The position numbers and the translations under genes are program-made. A stretch of DNA of 64,000 nucleotides from the NCBI GenBank assembly GCA_000014925.1, contig CP000474.1, positions 372,001 to 436,000 of the forward strand, given 5' to 3'. Below the pieces are notes generated by a model. It worked only from the letters and a program-made list of their open reading frames with translations. It was not told the origin of the DNA and did no database searches. Within the stretch, counting starts at the first letter, position 1. The number at the start of each line of letters is the position of its first letter. This stretch comes from Paenarthrobacter aurescens TC1. Its GTDB lineage: Bacteria > Actinomycetota > Actinomycetes > Actinomycetales > Micrococcaceae. This document shows positions 51,085 to 60,245 of this stretch, one piece after another.

Positions 51085-51502
51085 TGCTTGGTTCCTCCTT
51101 GACGTGTGTGCCTTACGGCATCGCGTGGGATCGCGTCCGAGTTCCCCAAGCGGCCGCAAATAAATGGCCGGAGTGTGTGGTGTGAAACACGTTCGCCGGC
51201 CATTCGGTGACTCGAACACTACCGAACTTTTTCGGCCATGGATAGCCTCCGCGACTCCGCGTTTTGTGTGTTCGTCCGGAGCGCAATGTGGAGGGTCAGG
51301 AACCGAGCCCGGACCGTTATGCACATAGCCCGATGTCGCCTTGATTCGCCACTGCCGACCGAGAATAGTTGGGATTGGGAGGAGAAATTTCCGGGTTTCT
51401 CCTGCCCCGGCCATTGACAATGAAACAGTGAGGCAATCCGACGAGGAGAACCTCTGGCAGAATAGCCGGAACATCAAGCAGTAGGTGGAGAGGCAGGCCC
51501 CC
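51085..51502. other. 418-bp non-coding gap with an inverted repeat
   Basis: No gene is supported here. Arms AATGGCCGG (51163-51171) and CCGGCCATT (51196-51204) form a hairpin in the leader of the flavoprotein. TTGACA at 51414 is a possible -35 element for the stress-protein operon, without a clear -10. Confidence 0.6.
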
Positions 51503-52540
51503 ATGGACCAGCACGGCAGACACAGTGAAGAGCCACAGGACGGCCAGGATCAGGCTGTGGAACCAGGTGGCATCGTGGTCGGAGTGGACGGTTCAGAGCA
51601 CGGGCAATGTGCTTTGGTTTGGGCCGCGCGGGAGGCTGAACGTCGGCGCCTTCCTTTACATATCGTCACGGCATATTCCGTGCCCATCTTTGCCGCCTCC
51701 GGGCTGGATGGCGGCTACGCAACAGTTGACGATTCCGTGATTCGCGAGGGCGCGGATGCGATCGTTCGGCAGGCCTTGGATAAGGTCTCCGGATATGCCA
51801 TCGACGTCGATGCTTCTGTCGAGAACGGCGACGCCGCTGGTGTCCTGTTGGATCTTTCCAGCGAGGCCGCACTCCTTGTCTTCGGGAGCAGGGGTCGCGG
51901 CGGATTTGTTGGGCGTTTGCTTGGCTCGGTCAGCAGCGCTTTGCCCGCCCACGCCAAATGCCCCACGGTGACAGTCCCGCTCTACTGTGCCGATCGCCTT
52001 GGTGAAAGCACTGAGGACAAACACATCAGGGCTGAACATGCCAAGGCTGGCCCACGTACTGTGGAAAATGTGGTTGCCGTAGGCGTGGACGGTTCCGAGC
52101 AGGCCCGCGTGGCCGTGCTCGAAGCTGCCGAGCAAGCACAGCGCATGGGCGCGAAACTCCGGGTGATTTGTGCCGTACCTCAGTACAGCGGTTCCCTGGC
52201 ATGGGTTCCGGCACCCTTGGACCGGGATGCCTTGTTTGCGGATATCAAGGTCCAGCTGGACGCCGGGGCTGATTGGCTCAGAAGCCATTTCCCTTCATTG
52301 CCCATGGAAACGGAACTCAGGGATGGTTCCCCCGTTGATGTTCTGGTGGAAACCAGCCGCAGCGTCGAGCTGGTGGTTCTGGGTACACGGGGCCGTGGCG
52401 GCTTCGCGGGGATGCTGTTGGGTTCAACATCGGACGGAGTCCTGCATCACTCCAAGGGGCCGGTAATGGTTGTTCCGGACCGTGACGATCCCAGGCTCGC
52501 TGACCGCCACAAGTTTGGGCCTATGCTCGGCGCTGCTTAA
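51503..52540 (+). CDS. Tandem-domain universal stress protein
   Basis: Two USP domains lie in tandem in 345 residues. The first starts IVVGVDGSEHGQCALVWAA and ends with LVFGSRGRGGFVGRLLGSVS; the second starts VAVGVDGSEQARVAVLEAA and ends VVLGTRGRGGFAGMLLGSTS. Both have the GxGG(F)xGxLLGS ATP-binding loop, so both may bind nucleotide. These proteins act under hypoxia or other stress. ATG at 51503 is favoured over 51485. The rifampin-phosphotransferase-like gene begins 19 bp downstream, likely the same operon. Confidence 0.9.
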   Translation: MDQHGRHSEEPQDGQDQAVEPGGIVVGVDGSEHGQCALVWAAREAERRRLPLHIVTAYSVPIFAASGLDGGYATVDDSVIREGADAIVRQALDKVSGYAIDVDASVENGDAAGVLLDLSSEAALLVFGSRGRGGFVGRLLGSVSSALPAHAKCPTVTVPLYCADRLGESTEDKHIRAEHAKAGPRTVENVVAVGVDGSEQARVAVLEAAEQAQRMGAKLRVICAVPQYSGSLAWVPAPLDRDALFADIKVQLDAGADWLRSHFPSLPMETELRDGSPVDVLVETSRSVELVVLGTRGRGGFAGMLLGSTSDGVLHHSKGPVMVVPDRDDPRLADRHKFGPMLGAA

Positions 52541-52559
52541 GCCGGATCCTGTTACGTCC

Positions 52560-55283
52560 ATGGACAAGAAACAGCCCGGGGAACCGTCACAGGATCCGGT
52601 ACTGGTTCTGGACATCGCCGCAATCCGTGGACCCATGCTGCCGGAGGTTGGCGGCAAGGCAGCCAATCTAGGCGAGTTGGCCAGCGTCGGCCTGCCGGTT
52701 CCGCGCGGATTCTGCCTGACAACTGCTGCCTACCGGCAGGCTCTCTCGGGTGTGGGCTTGGAGCCTGTCTTTGCGGCTTTGGAGGAGGCCAGCGCCTCCG
52801 CCATGGACCAGCTCAGTGGGCTTGCCGCTCGTGCCCGGTCTTTGGTGATCGAGGCCGGGGTGCCGGCCGAAATCGCCGAAGCGGTGCGGTCTGCATACCA
52901 AGATTTGGGCGCCAACGTACCCGTCGCCGTGAGGTCCTCGGCCACCGCAGAGGACTTGCCGTTCGCAAGTTTCGCCGGACAACAGGACACCTTCCTGAAC
53001 GTTGTGGGCGTGGATGCAGTCTTGGATGCCGTGAGCCGCTGCTGGGCGTCGCTCTGGACAGACCGCGCCGTGGCCTACCGGACCACTAACGTGATCGACC
53101 ACGCAACTGTGGCCTTGGCTGTAGTTGTGCAGGAAATGGTGAATTCCGCTACCGCTGGCGTCATGTTCACCGCCAACCCGGTGACGGGGAATCGCTATGA
53201 AACGGTCATTGATGCCAGCCCTGGCTTGGGGGAGGCGGTGGTGTCCGGGGCTGTGAATCCAGACCATTACGTTGTGAACGCCCGGCGCGGTGCCGTCCTG
53301 ACAAGGGTCTTGGGGGACAGGCAAGTGGAGATCCGCGCCATGCCGGGCGGCGGCACGGAGCGGGTTGAACGGCCCTTGCCTGCTGATTCAGCCGTGGAGC
53401 CCTGTCTCAGTGATCGTCAGGTCCTCGAGCTTGCCAAGTTGGGCCTTGCGGTCCAGGAGCATTACCGCGCCCCGCAGGATACGGAGTGGGCCATCGACGA
53501 CGACGGAAAGTTGTGGCTTACGCAGGCGAGGCCCATCACCACGCTGTACCCGCAAACCACACGCACGCCCCCGGCTCCCGGCGAGCACGCGTTCCTGAAC
53601 TTCAGCCTCGCTCAGGGCCTCACCAGGCCTCTGACGCCCATGGGGTTGGCCGGAATCCGGCTGATTGCCTCAAGCGTCGCCAAGACGGCGGCTTTCGACG
53701 TTCCCGATCCCCGGTCAGGGCCGCCTGCCTACTACGAAGCCGGACAACGAATCTTCTTCGACTTCAGCGCCGTGCTGCGAAGCCGGGTAGGCCGGACAAT
53801 CGTGCCACGGGTTTTTGACGTCATGGAAGCCCGCTCCGCAGCCATTATGCGTGGCCTGTTCGACGACCCACGCTTCACGGTGACCATCAAAACACCCATC
53901 AAACTGACCCGCCACGTGGCTCCGGTTGCGGCCAAGTACCGCGTTCCCGAGTCGTTGTTCCGTGGCCTGTTCCGTCCAGCCAAGGCAATGAGGCGCGTGG
54001 AGCGGCTCAGTACGGAGTTACGCAGCACCTTCTCCGTCCCCAGTGAAGCCACACCCCACCAGCGGCTCGGCCACGTCCAGAGAATCTTGGGAGAGGAAGT
54101 GTTCGCCACGGTTCCGCAGGTGTTGCCACTTCCTGCTCTCGGCTTCGCGATGCTGGCGCTGGTGAGGCGGATTCTTGGTGACCAAGCGCCCTACAGCGAG
54201 CTGCAAACAGTAATCCGGGGCCTACCCAACAACGTCACCACGGAGATGGACCTGGCTTTGTGGCAAGTCGCCTCCGAGATCCGGGAGGATCCCGACGCCG
54301 TTGCCTCCATGGTTCGGCACACGGCCGCAGAGCTGGTGGAACAGTATCGGGACGCCCGCCTTCCGCCGGTTGCACAGGCCGGTCTTGAGAGGTTCCTGCG
54401 GAAATACGGACACAGGGCGGTTGCAGAGATCGACCTTGGCATGCCCCGCTGGTCCGATGACCCTACGCACATCCTCGGTGTCATAGCCAACTATCTGAGG
54501 CTCTCCGACGGCGCCGAAGCGCCCGACCAACAATTCACGCAAGCAGCCCTCGACGCCGATGAACAGGTAGCGCGTTTCGTGGCCCGCGCCAGGGCGAAGA
54601 GTCCGTTGCATGCGGTAATCGTGAGACTTGCTTTGGACCGAACACGGCGCTTCGCCGGGTTGCGGGAGTTGCCCAAGTACAACCTGGTTCTGGGGCTGTC
54701 AGCTGCGAGGAAGCAGTTGCTCCTGATTGGGGATGAGCTTGTGGCAGCACAGCGGATCGAACGTCCCGAGGACATCTTCTTCCTGGACCTGGACGACGTC
54801 GAGATCGCCTTGGCCGGAGACGACGTCCACGAGGTGGTTGCCGAACGACGTGCGGCTTATCTCCAGGAACTCCGCCGCAAGCACATTCCCAGGGTGTTGC
54901 TGTCTGACGGGACGGAACCCGAAGCTACGCCCGGACGGAACGAAGGCAAACAGCGCCCCGGCACTTTGTCCGGCAGTCCGGCGTCGGCAGGTCTGGTGTC
55001 TGCTCCCGCGCGCGTCATCATGGATCCGGTTGGCGCCCACCTGGAACCGGGAGAAATCCTGGTGGCGCCGTCAACGGACCCTGGCTGGACACCGCTGTTC
55101 CTCACCGCGGGAGGGTTGGTCATGGAGATGGGAGGAGCCAACTCGCATGGGGCTGTGGTGGCCCGTGAGTACGGCATCCCTGCAGTGGTGGGTGTCCCCG
55201 ACGCGACATCGCGCATCAGAACAGGCCAGCGCATCACCGTTGACGGCGCTGCCGGGACCGTCAGCATCGAAAACTCCGGGTAG
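52560..55283 (+). CDS. rph: Rifampin phosphotransferase-like PEP-synthase-family enzyme
   Basis: The 907-residue protein has an N-terminal ATP-grasp half (VGGKAANLGELASVGLPVPRGFCLTT, AVRSSATAEDLPFASFAGQQDTFLNV, AGVMFTANPVTGNR) and a C-terminal swivelling phosphohistidine domain (GGANSHGAVVAREYGIPAVVG, with the transfer His). It lacks the PEP-binding barrel of PEP synthase. Its domain order and length fit rifampin phosphotransferases, which phosphorylate rifamycins with ATP. Resistance is inferred from architecture, not shown. It is co-oriented with the stress protein 19 bp upstream. Confidence 0.8.
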   Translation: MDKKQPGEPSQDPVLVLDIAAIRGPMLPEVGGKAANLGELASVGLPVPRGFCLTTAAYRQALSGVGLEPVFAALEEASASAMDQLSGLAARARSLVIEAGVPAEIAEAVRSAYQDLGANVPVAVRSSATAEDLPFASFAGQQDTFLNVVGVDAVLDAVSRCWASLWTDRAVAYRTTNVIDHATVALAVVVQEMVNSATAGVMFTANPVTGNRYETVIDASPGLGEAVVSGAVNPDHYVVNARRGAVLTRVLGDRQVEIRAMPGGGTERVERPLPADSAVEPCLSDRQVLELAKLGLAVQEHYRAPQDTEWAIDDDGKLWLTQARPITTLYPQTTRTPPAPGEHAFLNFSLAQGLTRPLTPMGLAGIRLIASSVAKTAAFDVPDPRSGPPAYYEAGQRIFFDFSAVLRSRVGRTIVPRVFDVMEARSAAIMRGLFDDPRFTVTIKTPIKLTRHVAPVAAKYRVPESLFRGLFRPAKAMRRVERLSTELRSTFSVPSEATPHQRLGHVQRILGEEVFATVPQVLPLPALGFAMLALVRRILGDQAPYSELQTVIRGLPNNVTTEMDLALWQVASEIREDPDAVASMVRHTAAELVEQYRDARLPPVAQAGLERFLRKYGHRAVAEIDLGMPRWSDDPTHILGVIANYLRLSDGAEAPDQQFTQAALDADEQVARFVARARAKSPLHAVIVRLALDRTRRFAGLRELPKYNLVLGLSAARKQLLLIGDELVAAQRIERPEDIFFLDLDDVEIALAGDDVHEVVAERRAAYLQELRRKHIPRVLLSDGTEPEATPGRNEGKQRPGTLSGSPASAGLVSAPARVIMDPVGAHLEPGEILVAPSTDPGWTPLFLTAGGLVMEMGGANSHGAVVAREYGIPAVVGVPDATSRIRTGQRITVDGAAGTVSIENSG

Positions 55284-55293
55284 TGAAACAGTG

Positions 55294-56214
55294 TCAGGCG
55301 TGCTGGTGCGATTCGTGCTCGGAGTGGCTCACCGGTTCCAGTTGGAAGGTGCAGTGCTCGGTGTCGAAGTGCCGGCCAAGGCAGGAGCCCAGCTGATCCA
55401 GGATGTTGTCCGCCCCGCTGGCGCTGAGGACCGCATCCTCCACCACCACATGGGCTGAGAACACGGGAACGCCGGATGTAATGGTCCAAATGTGGATGTC
55501 ATGGGCATCAACCACACCGTCCACGGCAACGATGTGCTCCCGGATCATGTTCACATCAACGCCCTTGGGTGTGGCTTCCAAAAGCACATCCACAACATCA
55601 CGCAGCAAATGCCAGGCCCTCGGAATGATCATGAGGGCGATCAGCACGGACGCGAGTGGGTCGGCGGCGCTGAATCCCGTGGTCATGATCACGACGGCCG
55701 CCACAATGACGGCAATGGAGCCAAGAAGGTCACCGAGAACTTCAAGGTAGGCACCGCGGACGTTGAGACTTTCCTTCTGCGCTCCTTGGAGGATCAGCAA
55801 GGAAACGAGGTTGGCCACAGCACCCAAAATGGCGGCCCACAACATGACATCCGTCTGGATTTCGGTTGGCTCGCCAAAACGGCGAATGGCTTCGATCATG
55901 ATCACCACGGCGATGACAATCAGGATCAGTGCGTTGGCCAAGGCAGCCAGAACCTCGGCCCTTTGATAGCCGTAGGTTCGCTGGTCGCTCGCCGGTCGGG
56001 TGGCAATCCACGCCGCCATCAGGGCAATGAACACGCCCGCCGCGTCAGAGAGCATGTGTCCGGCATCGGCCAAAAGGGCCAAAGATCCGGACACGACGGC
56101 GCCAATCACCTGGATGCCCACCACCCCTAAGGTGATGGCCAAGACGGCGATTAGCCGCTTCCGGTGCTTGCCGGTTGCTGTGACTCCGTGGGAGTGGTTG
56201 TGATCATGCCCCAT
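55294..56214 (-). CDS. Cation diffusion facilitator (CzcD/ZitB-like) metal exporter
   Basis: ATG at 56214 begins MGHDHNHSHGV, a His-rich metal-binding N-terminus. The 306-residue protein has six helices with the family's LADAGHMLSDAAGVFIAL (zinc-site His/Asp) in helix 2, DPLASVLIALMII in helix 5 and a cytosolic C-terminal domain (VDAHDIHIWTITSG, HCTFQLEP). It exports Zn2+ or Co2+ by proton antiport. It converges with the phosphotransferase gene; the zincin gene lies 10 bp upstream on the same strand. Confidence 0.9.
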   Translation of the reverse strand: MGHDHNHSHGVTATGKHRKRLIAVLAITLGVVGIQVIGAVVSGSLALLADAGHMLSDAAGVFIALMAAWIATRPASDQRTYGYQRAEVLAALANALILIVIAVVIMIEAIRRFGEPTEIQTDVMLWAAILGAVANLVSLLILQGAQKESLNVRGAYLEVLGDLLGSIAVIVAAVVIMTTGFSAADPLASVLIALMIIPRAWHLLRDVVDVLLEATPKGVDVNMIREHIVAVDGVVDAHDIHIWTITSGVPVFSAHVVVEDAVLSASGADNILDQLGSCLGRHFDTEHCTFQLEPVSHSEHESHQHA

Positions 56215-56224
56215 GCCTATAAGG

Positions 56225-56725
56225 CTAGCCCCAGCCGAGCTCATGCAAGCGGTCGTCGTCTATCCCGAAGTGGTGCGCGATCTCATGGACCACGGTAATG
56301 GCCACCTCGTCGATGACTTCTTCGCGGGTGCTGCAGATGTTCAGGATGGGTTGGCGGAAGATCGTAATTCGGTCAGGCAACGACCCTGCTTCCCACCAGG
56401 AATCACGTTCGGTCAGGGGAACTCCCTCGTAGAGCCCCAACAGCACGGTGTCCGGATCTTCCCCTGGCTGTGGCGTGTAGTCGTCCTCGATGAAGATTGC
56501 CACGTTGTCCATTGCGCTCGCCGCCTTGGGCGGAATCAACTGCAGGGCATCACTGACAGCTTCCTCAAAATCTTCGGGTGACATCTCGTAAGGCCCCGAC
56601 ACATAGGCCTCATCCGCCGGGGCGTGCTCAGCAGGACTGTGCACCGCATTCCGTTCCCGGAGCGGCGATGACGGGCGCTCGCCGTCGGGAACGATGGGCA
56701 GGCCGGGAGGGAGATTCGCGGGCAT
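56225..56725 (-). CDS. Metallopeptidase family protein, zincin-like (DUF1025 type)
   Basis: The 166-residue protein has the HExxH zincin motif near the end: VVHEIAHHFGIDDDRLHELGW, with the third His in LHELGW. Upstream are SPEDFEEAVSDALQLIPPKA and NVAIFIEDDYTPQPGEDPD, typical of the small actinobacterial zincin_1 family. The N-terminal 40 residues are disordered. Substrate unknown. It precedes the CDF exporter by 10 bp, so they may be co-transcribed. Confidence 0.85.
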   Translation of the reverse strand: MPANLPPGLPIVPDGERPSSPLRERNAVHSPAEHAPADEAYVSGPYEMSPEDFEEAVSDALQLIPPKAASAMDNVAIFIEDDYTPQPGEDPDTVLLGLYEGVPLTERDSWWEAGSLPDRITIFRQPILNICSTREEVIDEVAITVVHEIAHHFGIDDDRLHELGWG

Positions 56726-56816
56726 GATTCGACTTTAGTCCGCAAAGGCATTATTGGCGCTGTGCATGATGGGAGATACTGAACTCAATCCTCCTTTCGA
56801 CAGACACAGGAACCGC

Positions 56817-57740
56817 ATGACCGGCACCGCTTCCCACGCACCTGAACCCCTCGACGTCGTTGTGGTGGGTGAGGCATTGATCGACATCGTCCAGTCGGCG
56901 GACGGGCAAAAGGAGTTCCCCGGCGGATCGCCGGCCAACGTCGCCTACGGCCTGGGCTTGTTGGACGTGAAAACGGGCCTGCTGACGGCGATCGGCCGCG
57001 ACGAGCGGGGCGATGCCATCGCCGCGCACCTGCAGCGCGCAGGGGTGGTGCTGCTACCCGGATCCATGTCAGCGGGCAAGACCGCGACGGCGACCGCCCG
57101 GATAACTGCCGACGGGTCGGCCGACTACACCTTCGACATTGACTGGGCATTGGCTCCACTTGCCCTGCCGTACGCTCCGAGGATCCTGCACACCGGCTCC
57201 ATTGCCACCTTCCTGGAGCCCGGCGCAAGTGTTGTGCGCAGTTTGCTTGAGCAGGCGCAGGGCGGATGCATGGTCACGTACGACCCCAATATCCGTCCCG
57301 ATCTCCTGGGAAGCCACCACGAGGCTCTGTCCCTGTTCGAAGAGATGGTGCCGCTGACCGACGTCGTAAAAATGAGCGGTTCGGACGCCCGCTGGCTGTA
57401 CCCCGGCAAGTCGTTGGAGGAGACCGCGAACCACCTCCTGGCCCTGGGAACCGGGCTTGCTGTGGTGACTCAAGGTGTCAGGGGGGCGCTCATGGCAACC
57501 CGGGATATTCACATCAACGTCCCGGCCGTCCCGGCTACCGTAGCCGACACCATCGGCGCGGGTGATTCCTTCACGGCAGCCCTCATCATGGGCCTGCTGT
57601 TACGTGGCAGCGACGGCATGGCGCCCACAGTGTTGGAACGGATCGGCACCATCGCATCCATGGCCGCTTCCATTGCTGTCGGCCGCTCGGGCGCCAACCC
57701 GCCTACCCACCGCGAACTCCTGGTGGGCATGGCCCGCTAG
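56817..57740 (+). CDS. PfkB family carbohydrate kinase (fructokinase-like)
   Basis: ATG at 56817 gives 307 residues; the frame opens 63 bp earlier without need. Ribokinase/PfkB signatures are clear: VVGEALIDIVQ, FPGGSPANVAYGLGLL (signature 1) and ADTIGAGDSFTAALIMGLL (signature 2), with the catalytic Asp in GAGDS. It phosphorylates a sugar, probably fructose, with ATP in the cytosol. No sugar transporter lies next to it. The specific sugar is unproven. Confidence 0.88.
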   Translation: MTGTASHAPEPLDVVVVGEALIDIVQSADGQKEFPGGSPANVAYGLGLLDVKTGLLTAIGRDERGDAIAAHLQRAGVVLLPGSMSAGKTATATARITADGSADYTFDIDWALAPLALPYAPRILHTGSIATFLEPGASVVRSLLEQAQGGCMVTYDPNIRPDLLGSHHEALSLFEEMVPLTDVVKMSGSDARWLYPGKSLEETANHLLALGTGLAVVTQGVRGALMATRDIHINVPAVPATVADTIGAGDSFTAALIMGLLLRGSDGMAPTVLERIGTIASMAASIAVGRSGANPPTHRELLVGMAR

Positions 57741-57760
57741 GGGCTCTGCTAGGGAGCCCG

Positions 57761-58702
57761 TTAGCGGGTCCGGCGGCGGGTCAATCCAACGCCGACCAGG
57801 CAGATGACGCCGCCGATCAGCCCCCAAATGGTTGGTACTTCCTGAAGCACCGCCCAGCTAATCAGAATGGTGGTCCCTGGAACCAGGTACGTAGTGGCAG
57901 CCAGTTTTCCGGCCGAGATCAGGGATAGCGCGTAGGCCCACGTAGTGAATGCGATGGCCGTCGGGAAGATCCCCAAGTAGACCAGGCCGAGCGTGGCGGG
58001 GAGCGGCGCCGCTTGGACCTCGGAGATGAGCTGACCGGTCCACGGCAGGCAGCAGATCGCGCCCACCATGATGCCGAACCATGTCGCTTGGCCTGCCGTG
58101 AATTTCCGGAGCACTGGTTTCTGCAGGATCGCACTCACCGAGGCGAGTACAGCGGCAAGCAAGCACAACAGCACACCGGCCACGTCCGCCGTCGAACGCT
58201 GTCCGGAACCCAAAGCGATCATCGCGACGCCGCAGAACGCGACTCCGCTGCCGATCAGAAGCCAGCGTGGGAAGCCCTCTTTGAGGAAGACACCGGCAAG
58301 GATGGCGATGAGGATGGGCGAGACGTTGATGAGCATGGCGCTGGTGCCGGCGTCGAGCATGTGCTCCGCGGCGTTCAGCGCAACGTTGTAGCCGCCGAAC
58401 CACATCACCCCGTATGCCACGATAGGCAACCACTCGCGGCCGCTCGGCCAGACCTTCAGGGTCGGCAGCACCACGATTCCAAGCACGACGGCGGCAACCG
58501 CCAACCGTCCGAGCGTCAAGGAACCGGGGGAGAAGCTGGGGCCGACGGCGCGGATGCCCACGAAAGCCGAAGCCCATAGGACGACAGTGATGATGACGGC
58601 CGCGATGCCGAGCTTGCTGATGGTTGCGCCCGGCGCGGGGGTGGTGCGCGGGGGCAGGTCCGGGGAAGGCTGACCGGGTTCGGCCGGGGTGGTGGTTGTC
58701 AT
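57761..58702 (-). CDS. DMT family transporter (EamA/RhaT-like)
   Basis: The 313-residue protein has ten hydrophobic helices in two EamA repeats. The first runs from about residue 32 (LGIAAVIITVVLWASAFVGIRA) and the second from about 165 (VLLCLLAAVLASVSAILQKPVL). It is a drug/metabolite superfamily exporter, substrate unknown. The N-terminal 28 residues are Pro/Thr-rich and cytosolic. It converges with the sugar kinase gene and has its promoter region facing the tRNA cluster. Confidence 0.88.
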   Translation of the reverse strand: MTTTTPAEPGQPSPDLPPRTTPAPGATISKLGIAAVIITVVLWASAFVGIRAVGPSFSPGSLTLGRLAVAAVVLGIVVLPTLKVWPSGREWLPIVAYGVMWFGGYNVALNAAEHMLDAGTSAMLINVSPILIAILAGVFLKEGFPRWLLIGSGVAFCGVAMIALGSGQRSTADVAGVLLCLLAAVLASVSAILQKPVLRKFTAGQATWFGIMVGAICCLPWTGQLISEVQAAPLPATLGLVYLGIFPTAIAFTTWAYALSLISAGKLAATTYLVPGTTILISWAVLQEVPTIWGLIGGVICLVGVGLTRRRTR

Positions 58703-58857
58703 GAGCCAAATCTATCCGCGGGAGGCCGGGAGCGGCTGGCGGTTTTCGGACGCGTCAGGGCAAGATCCTGCCAATGTTCGGTTGGCACCCTCGAGGGGCC
58801 CTGATCTGTGGTCCGGACACTGCGGGAGACCTCGATTTGGGAATATCGCTATCTATG

Positions 58858-58873
58858 CTCTAAAGTTTTAGAG
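58858..58873. promoter_or_regulatory. Palindrome between DMT transporter gene and tRNA-Glu
   Basis: CTCTAAAGTTTTAGAG contains perfect seven-base arms with a two-base spacer. It is AT-rich against its surroundings and about 155 bp from the transporter start, 77 bp before tRNA-Glu. It may be an operator; no regulator is identified. Confidence 0.4.
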
Positions 58874-58949
58874 TCCAGTTCGGACGAGCGAGACACGGAA
58901 AGAACGAGTAAAGCGTCGCTTTTCCTTGCGAAATCCGAATTGAGTTCAG

Positions 58950-59022
58950 GCCCCCATCGTCTAGCGGCCTAGGACACCGCCCTTTCACGGCGGCGGCACG
59001 GGTTCGAATCCCGTTGGGGGTA
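58950..59022 (+). tRNA. tRNA-Glu (TTC)
   Basis: Acceptor GCCCCCA pairs with TGGGGGT (G:U at the end). The anticodon stem CCGCC/GGCGG holds loop CTTTCAC, giving TTC. The T arm is ACGGG-TTCGAAT-CCCGT. CCA not encoded. Confidence 0.95.
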
Positions 59023-59106
59023 CGCAAGGAAGTGGTAAATCGGATGAAAAAAGTCTGGTAAGCTAGAAGCCTTGAAAAAAACGCGGTAGAGATACTGCAA
59101 ACGCAA

Positions 59107-59180
59107 GGCCCTGTAGCGCAGTTGGTTAGCGCGCCGCCCTGTCACGGCGGAGGTCGCGGGTTCAAGTCCCGTCAGGGTCG
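59107..59180 (+). tRNA. tRNA-Asp (GTC)
   Basis: Acceptor GGCCCTG pairs with CAGGGTC, discriminator G. The anticodon stem CCGCC/GGCGG holds loop CTGTCAC, giving GTC. The T loop is TTCAAGT. CCA not encoded. Confidence 0.95.
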
Positions 59181-59226
59181 CTCTGAGCGCCGAAGAAATT
59201 CGGTTCTCAAGGTGACATGTCACCTA

Positions 59227-59302
59227 GGCTCTGTAGCTCAGTTGGTAGAGCGTTCGACTGAAAATCGAAAGGTCACCGGATCGACGCCGGTCGGAGCCAC
59301 CA
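59227..59302 (+). tRNA. tRNA-Phe (GAA), with CCA
   Basis: Acceptor GGCTCTG pairs with CGGAGCC, then A and CCA. The anticodon stem TTCGA/TCGAA holds loop CTGAAAA, giving GAA. The T loop reads ATCGACG rather than the usual TTCGANN. It is followed by a strong terminator at 59308. Confidence 0.95.
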
Positions 59303-59307
59303 CTGGG

Positions 59308-59344
59308 AAGCATCAGTTCTTCGGAACTGGTGCTTTTCTTCTTT
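59308..59344 (+). terminator. Rho-independent terminator after the tRNA cluster
   Basis: AAGCATCAGTTC and GAACTGGTGCTT pair around a TTCG tetraloop, followed by TTCTTCTTT. It ends the tRNA-Glu/Asp/Phe unit and faces the convergent DUF2510 gene. Confidence 0.85.
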
Positions 59345-59373
59345 AACGCGGCTGGCACGGCGGGTCCCGGGGC

Positions 59374-59931
59374 TCAGCTGTAGTTGGTGGCCACGCTTAC
59401 TATGCTCAGGCCAACAGCGATCATGATCGGCGCGATGGAACTGCCGGGTACTTCTTTTCGGACGACCACGGTCCGCCCGATGACGTAGATGGTTGGGAGA
59501 AACCCCCAGGCCCAGTGGAAGGGGCGCACGACGCCGAGGCGTTTGAGTCTGCGCCAGTCCAGGTAGGCCATCACGACATTGGCCGCGCACGTGGGCCATG
59601 CGACACCGCCAACGATGAGATCACCAAGGCTAAGTTCGAGATCGGGATCAGCGAGCTGGGCCCCGTCGGGTCCGATGGCGTAGCCATGGAGAGACTTCAC
59701 CACGATGTCCAGAATGAGAAACAGGGCAGATAGCCCCAGCAGCGCCCACAGAAAGGGTGTAGATGTGGGCGTTCTTGGCGGCAGGAGGGGCCTGCCTTTC
59801 GATCCTTCTGCCGGCACGTCGGCGAATTGTCCTGTCCATGCGGCACCGTCCCACCATTGAAGCCTCATCGTTCCTGCTGGGTCCGCGTACCAGCCAGGTG
59901 GCGCGGTTACGTGGTTGGGTGGCTGACTAAT
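59374..59931 (-). CDS. DUF2510 domain membrane protein with probable ATT start
   Basis: The N-terminus holds the DUF2510 motif (PPGWYADPAGTMRLQWWDGAAWT) and is followed by two or more hydrophobic helices (LWALLGLSALFLILDIVV, GVAWPTCAANVVMAYL, FHWAWGFLPTIYVIG). A perfect GGAGG precedes ATT at 59931, and ATT is followed directly by the family-like SQPPNHVTAPPGWY; no ATG, GTG or TTG lies at the right spacing. In-frame ATG at 59973 is upstream of that ribosome-binding site. 185 residues. Function unknown. Confidence 0.7.
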   Translation of the reverse strand: MSQPPNHVTAPPGWYADPAGTMRLQWWDGAAWTGQFADVPAEGSKGRPLLPPRTPTSTPFLWALLGLSALFLILDIVVKSLHGYAIGPDGAQLADPDLELSLGDLIVGGVAWPTCAANVVMAYLDWRRLKRLGVVRPFHWAWGFLPTIYVIGRTVVVRKEVPGSSIAPIMIAVGLSIVSVATNYS

Positions 59932-60245
59932 GGTTCTTCCTCCAAGAATGTTGTGACGGTCTCTCTGGACCATACCCGAGGCATTCGCCGGCAATTCCAC
60001 GAGACTGTCTACGGACTATTTCATGACGGTGACCAAGGCTTTGCGCGCAGTGCAGTGACATTCGCATGTCTTGGAAAGGTAAAGGTTTGTGAGACGTCCA
60101 CCGATTCCCGAGGGAGGTAGCGGCGAAGACGGAAAAGCACAGGATTTTGCGACTCCTTCCTCAGCCATATGTCTTGATAACTCATCTTGCCGTGAAGTGT
60201 CTCGCTCGAGCGCCCGTGATGGATTTAATGAGGCAGAATGTCTAA
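59932..60245. other. 314-bp gap upstream of the resolvase gene
   Basis: No gene is supported. The stretch is slightly lower in GC than its surroundings and contains AT-rich TTGATAACTCATCTTG near 60175, a plausible position for promoter or resolvase (res) sites. No res-like inverted repeats could be confirmed by eye. Confidence 0.4.
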
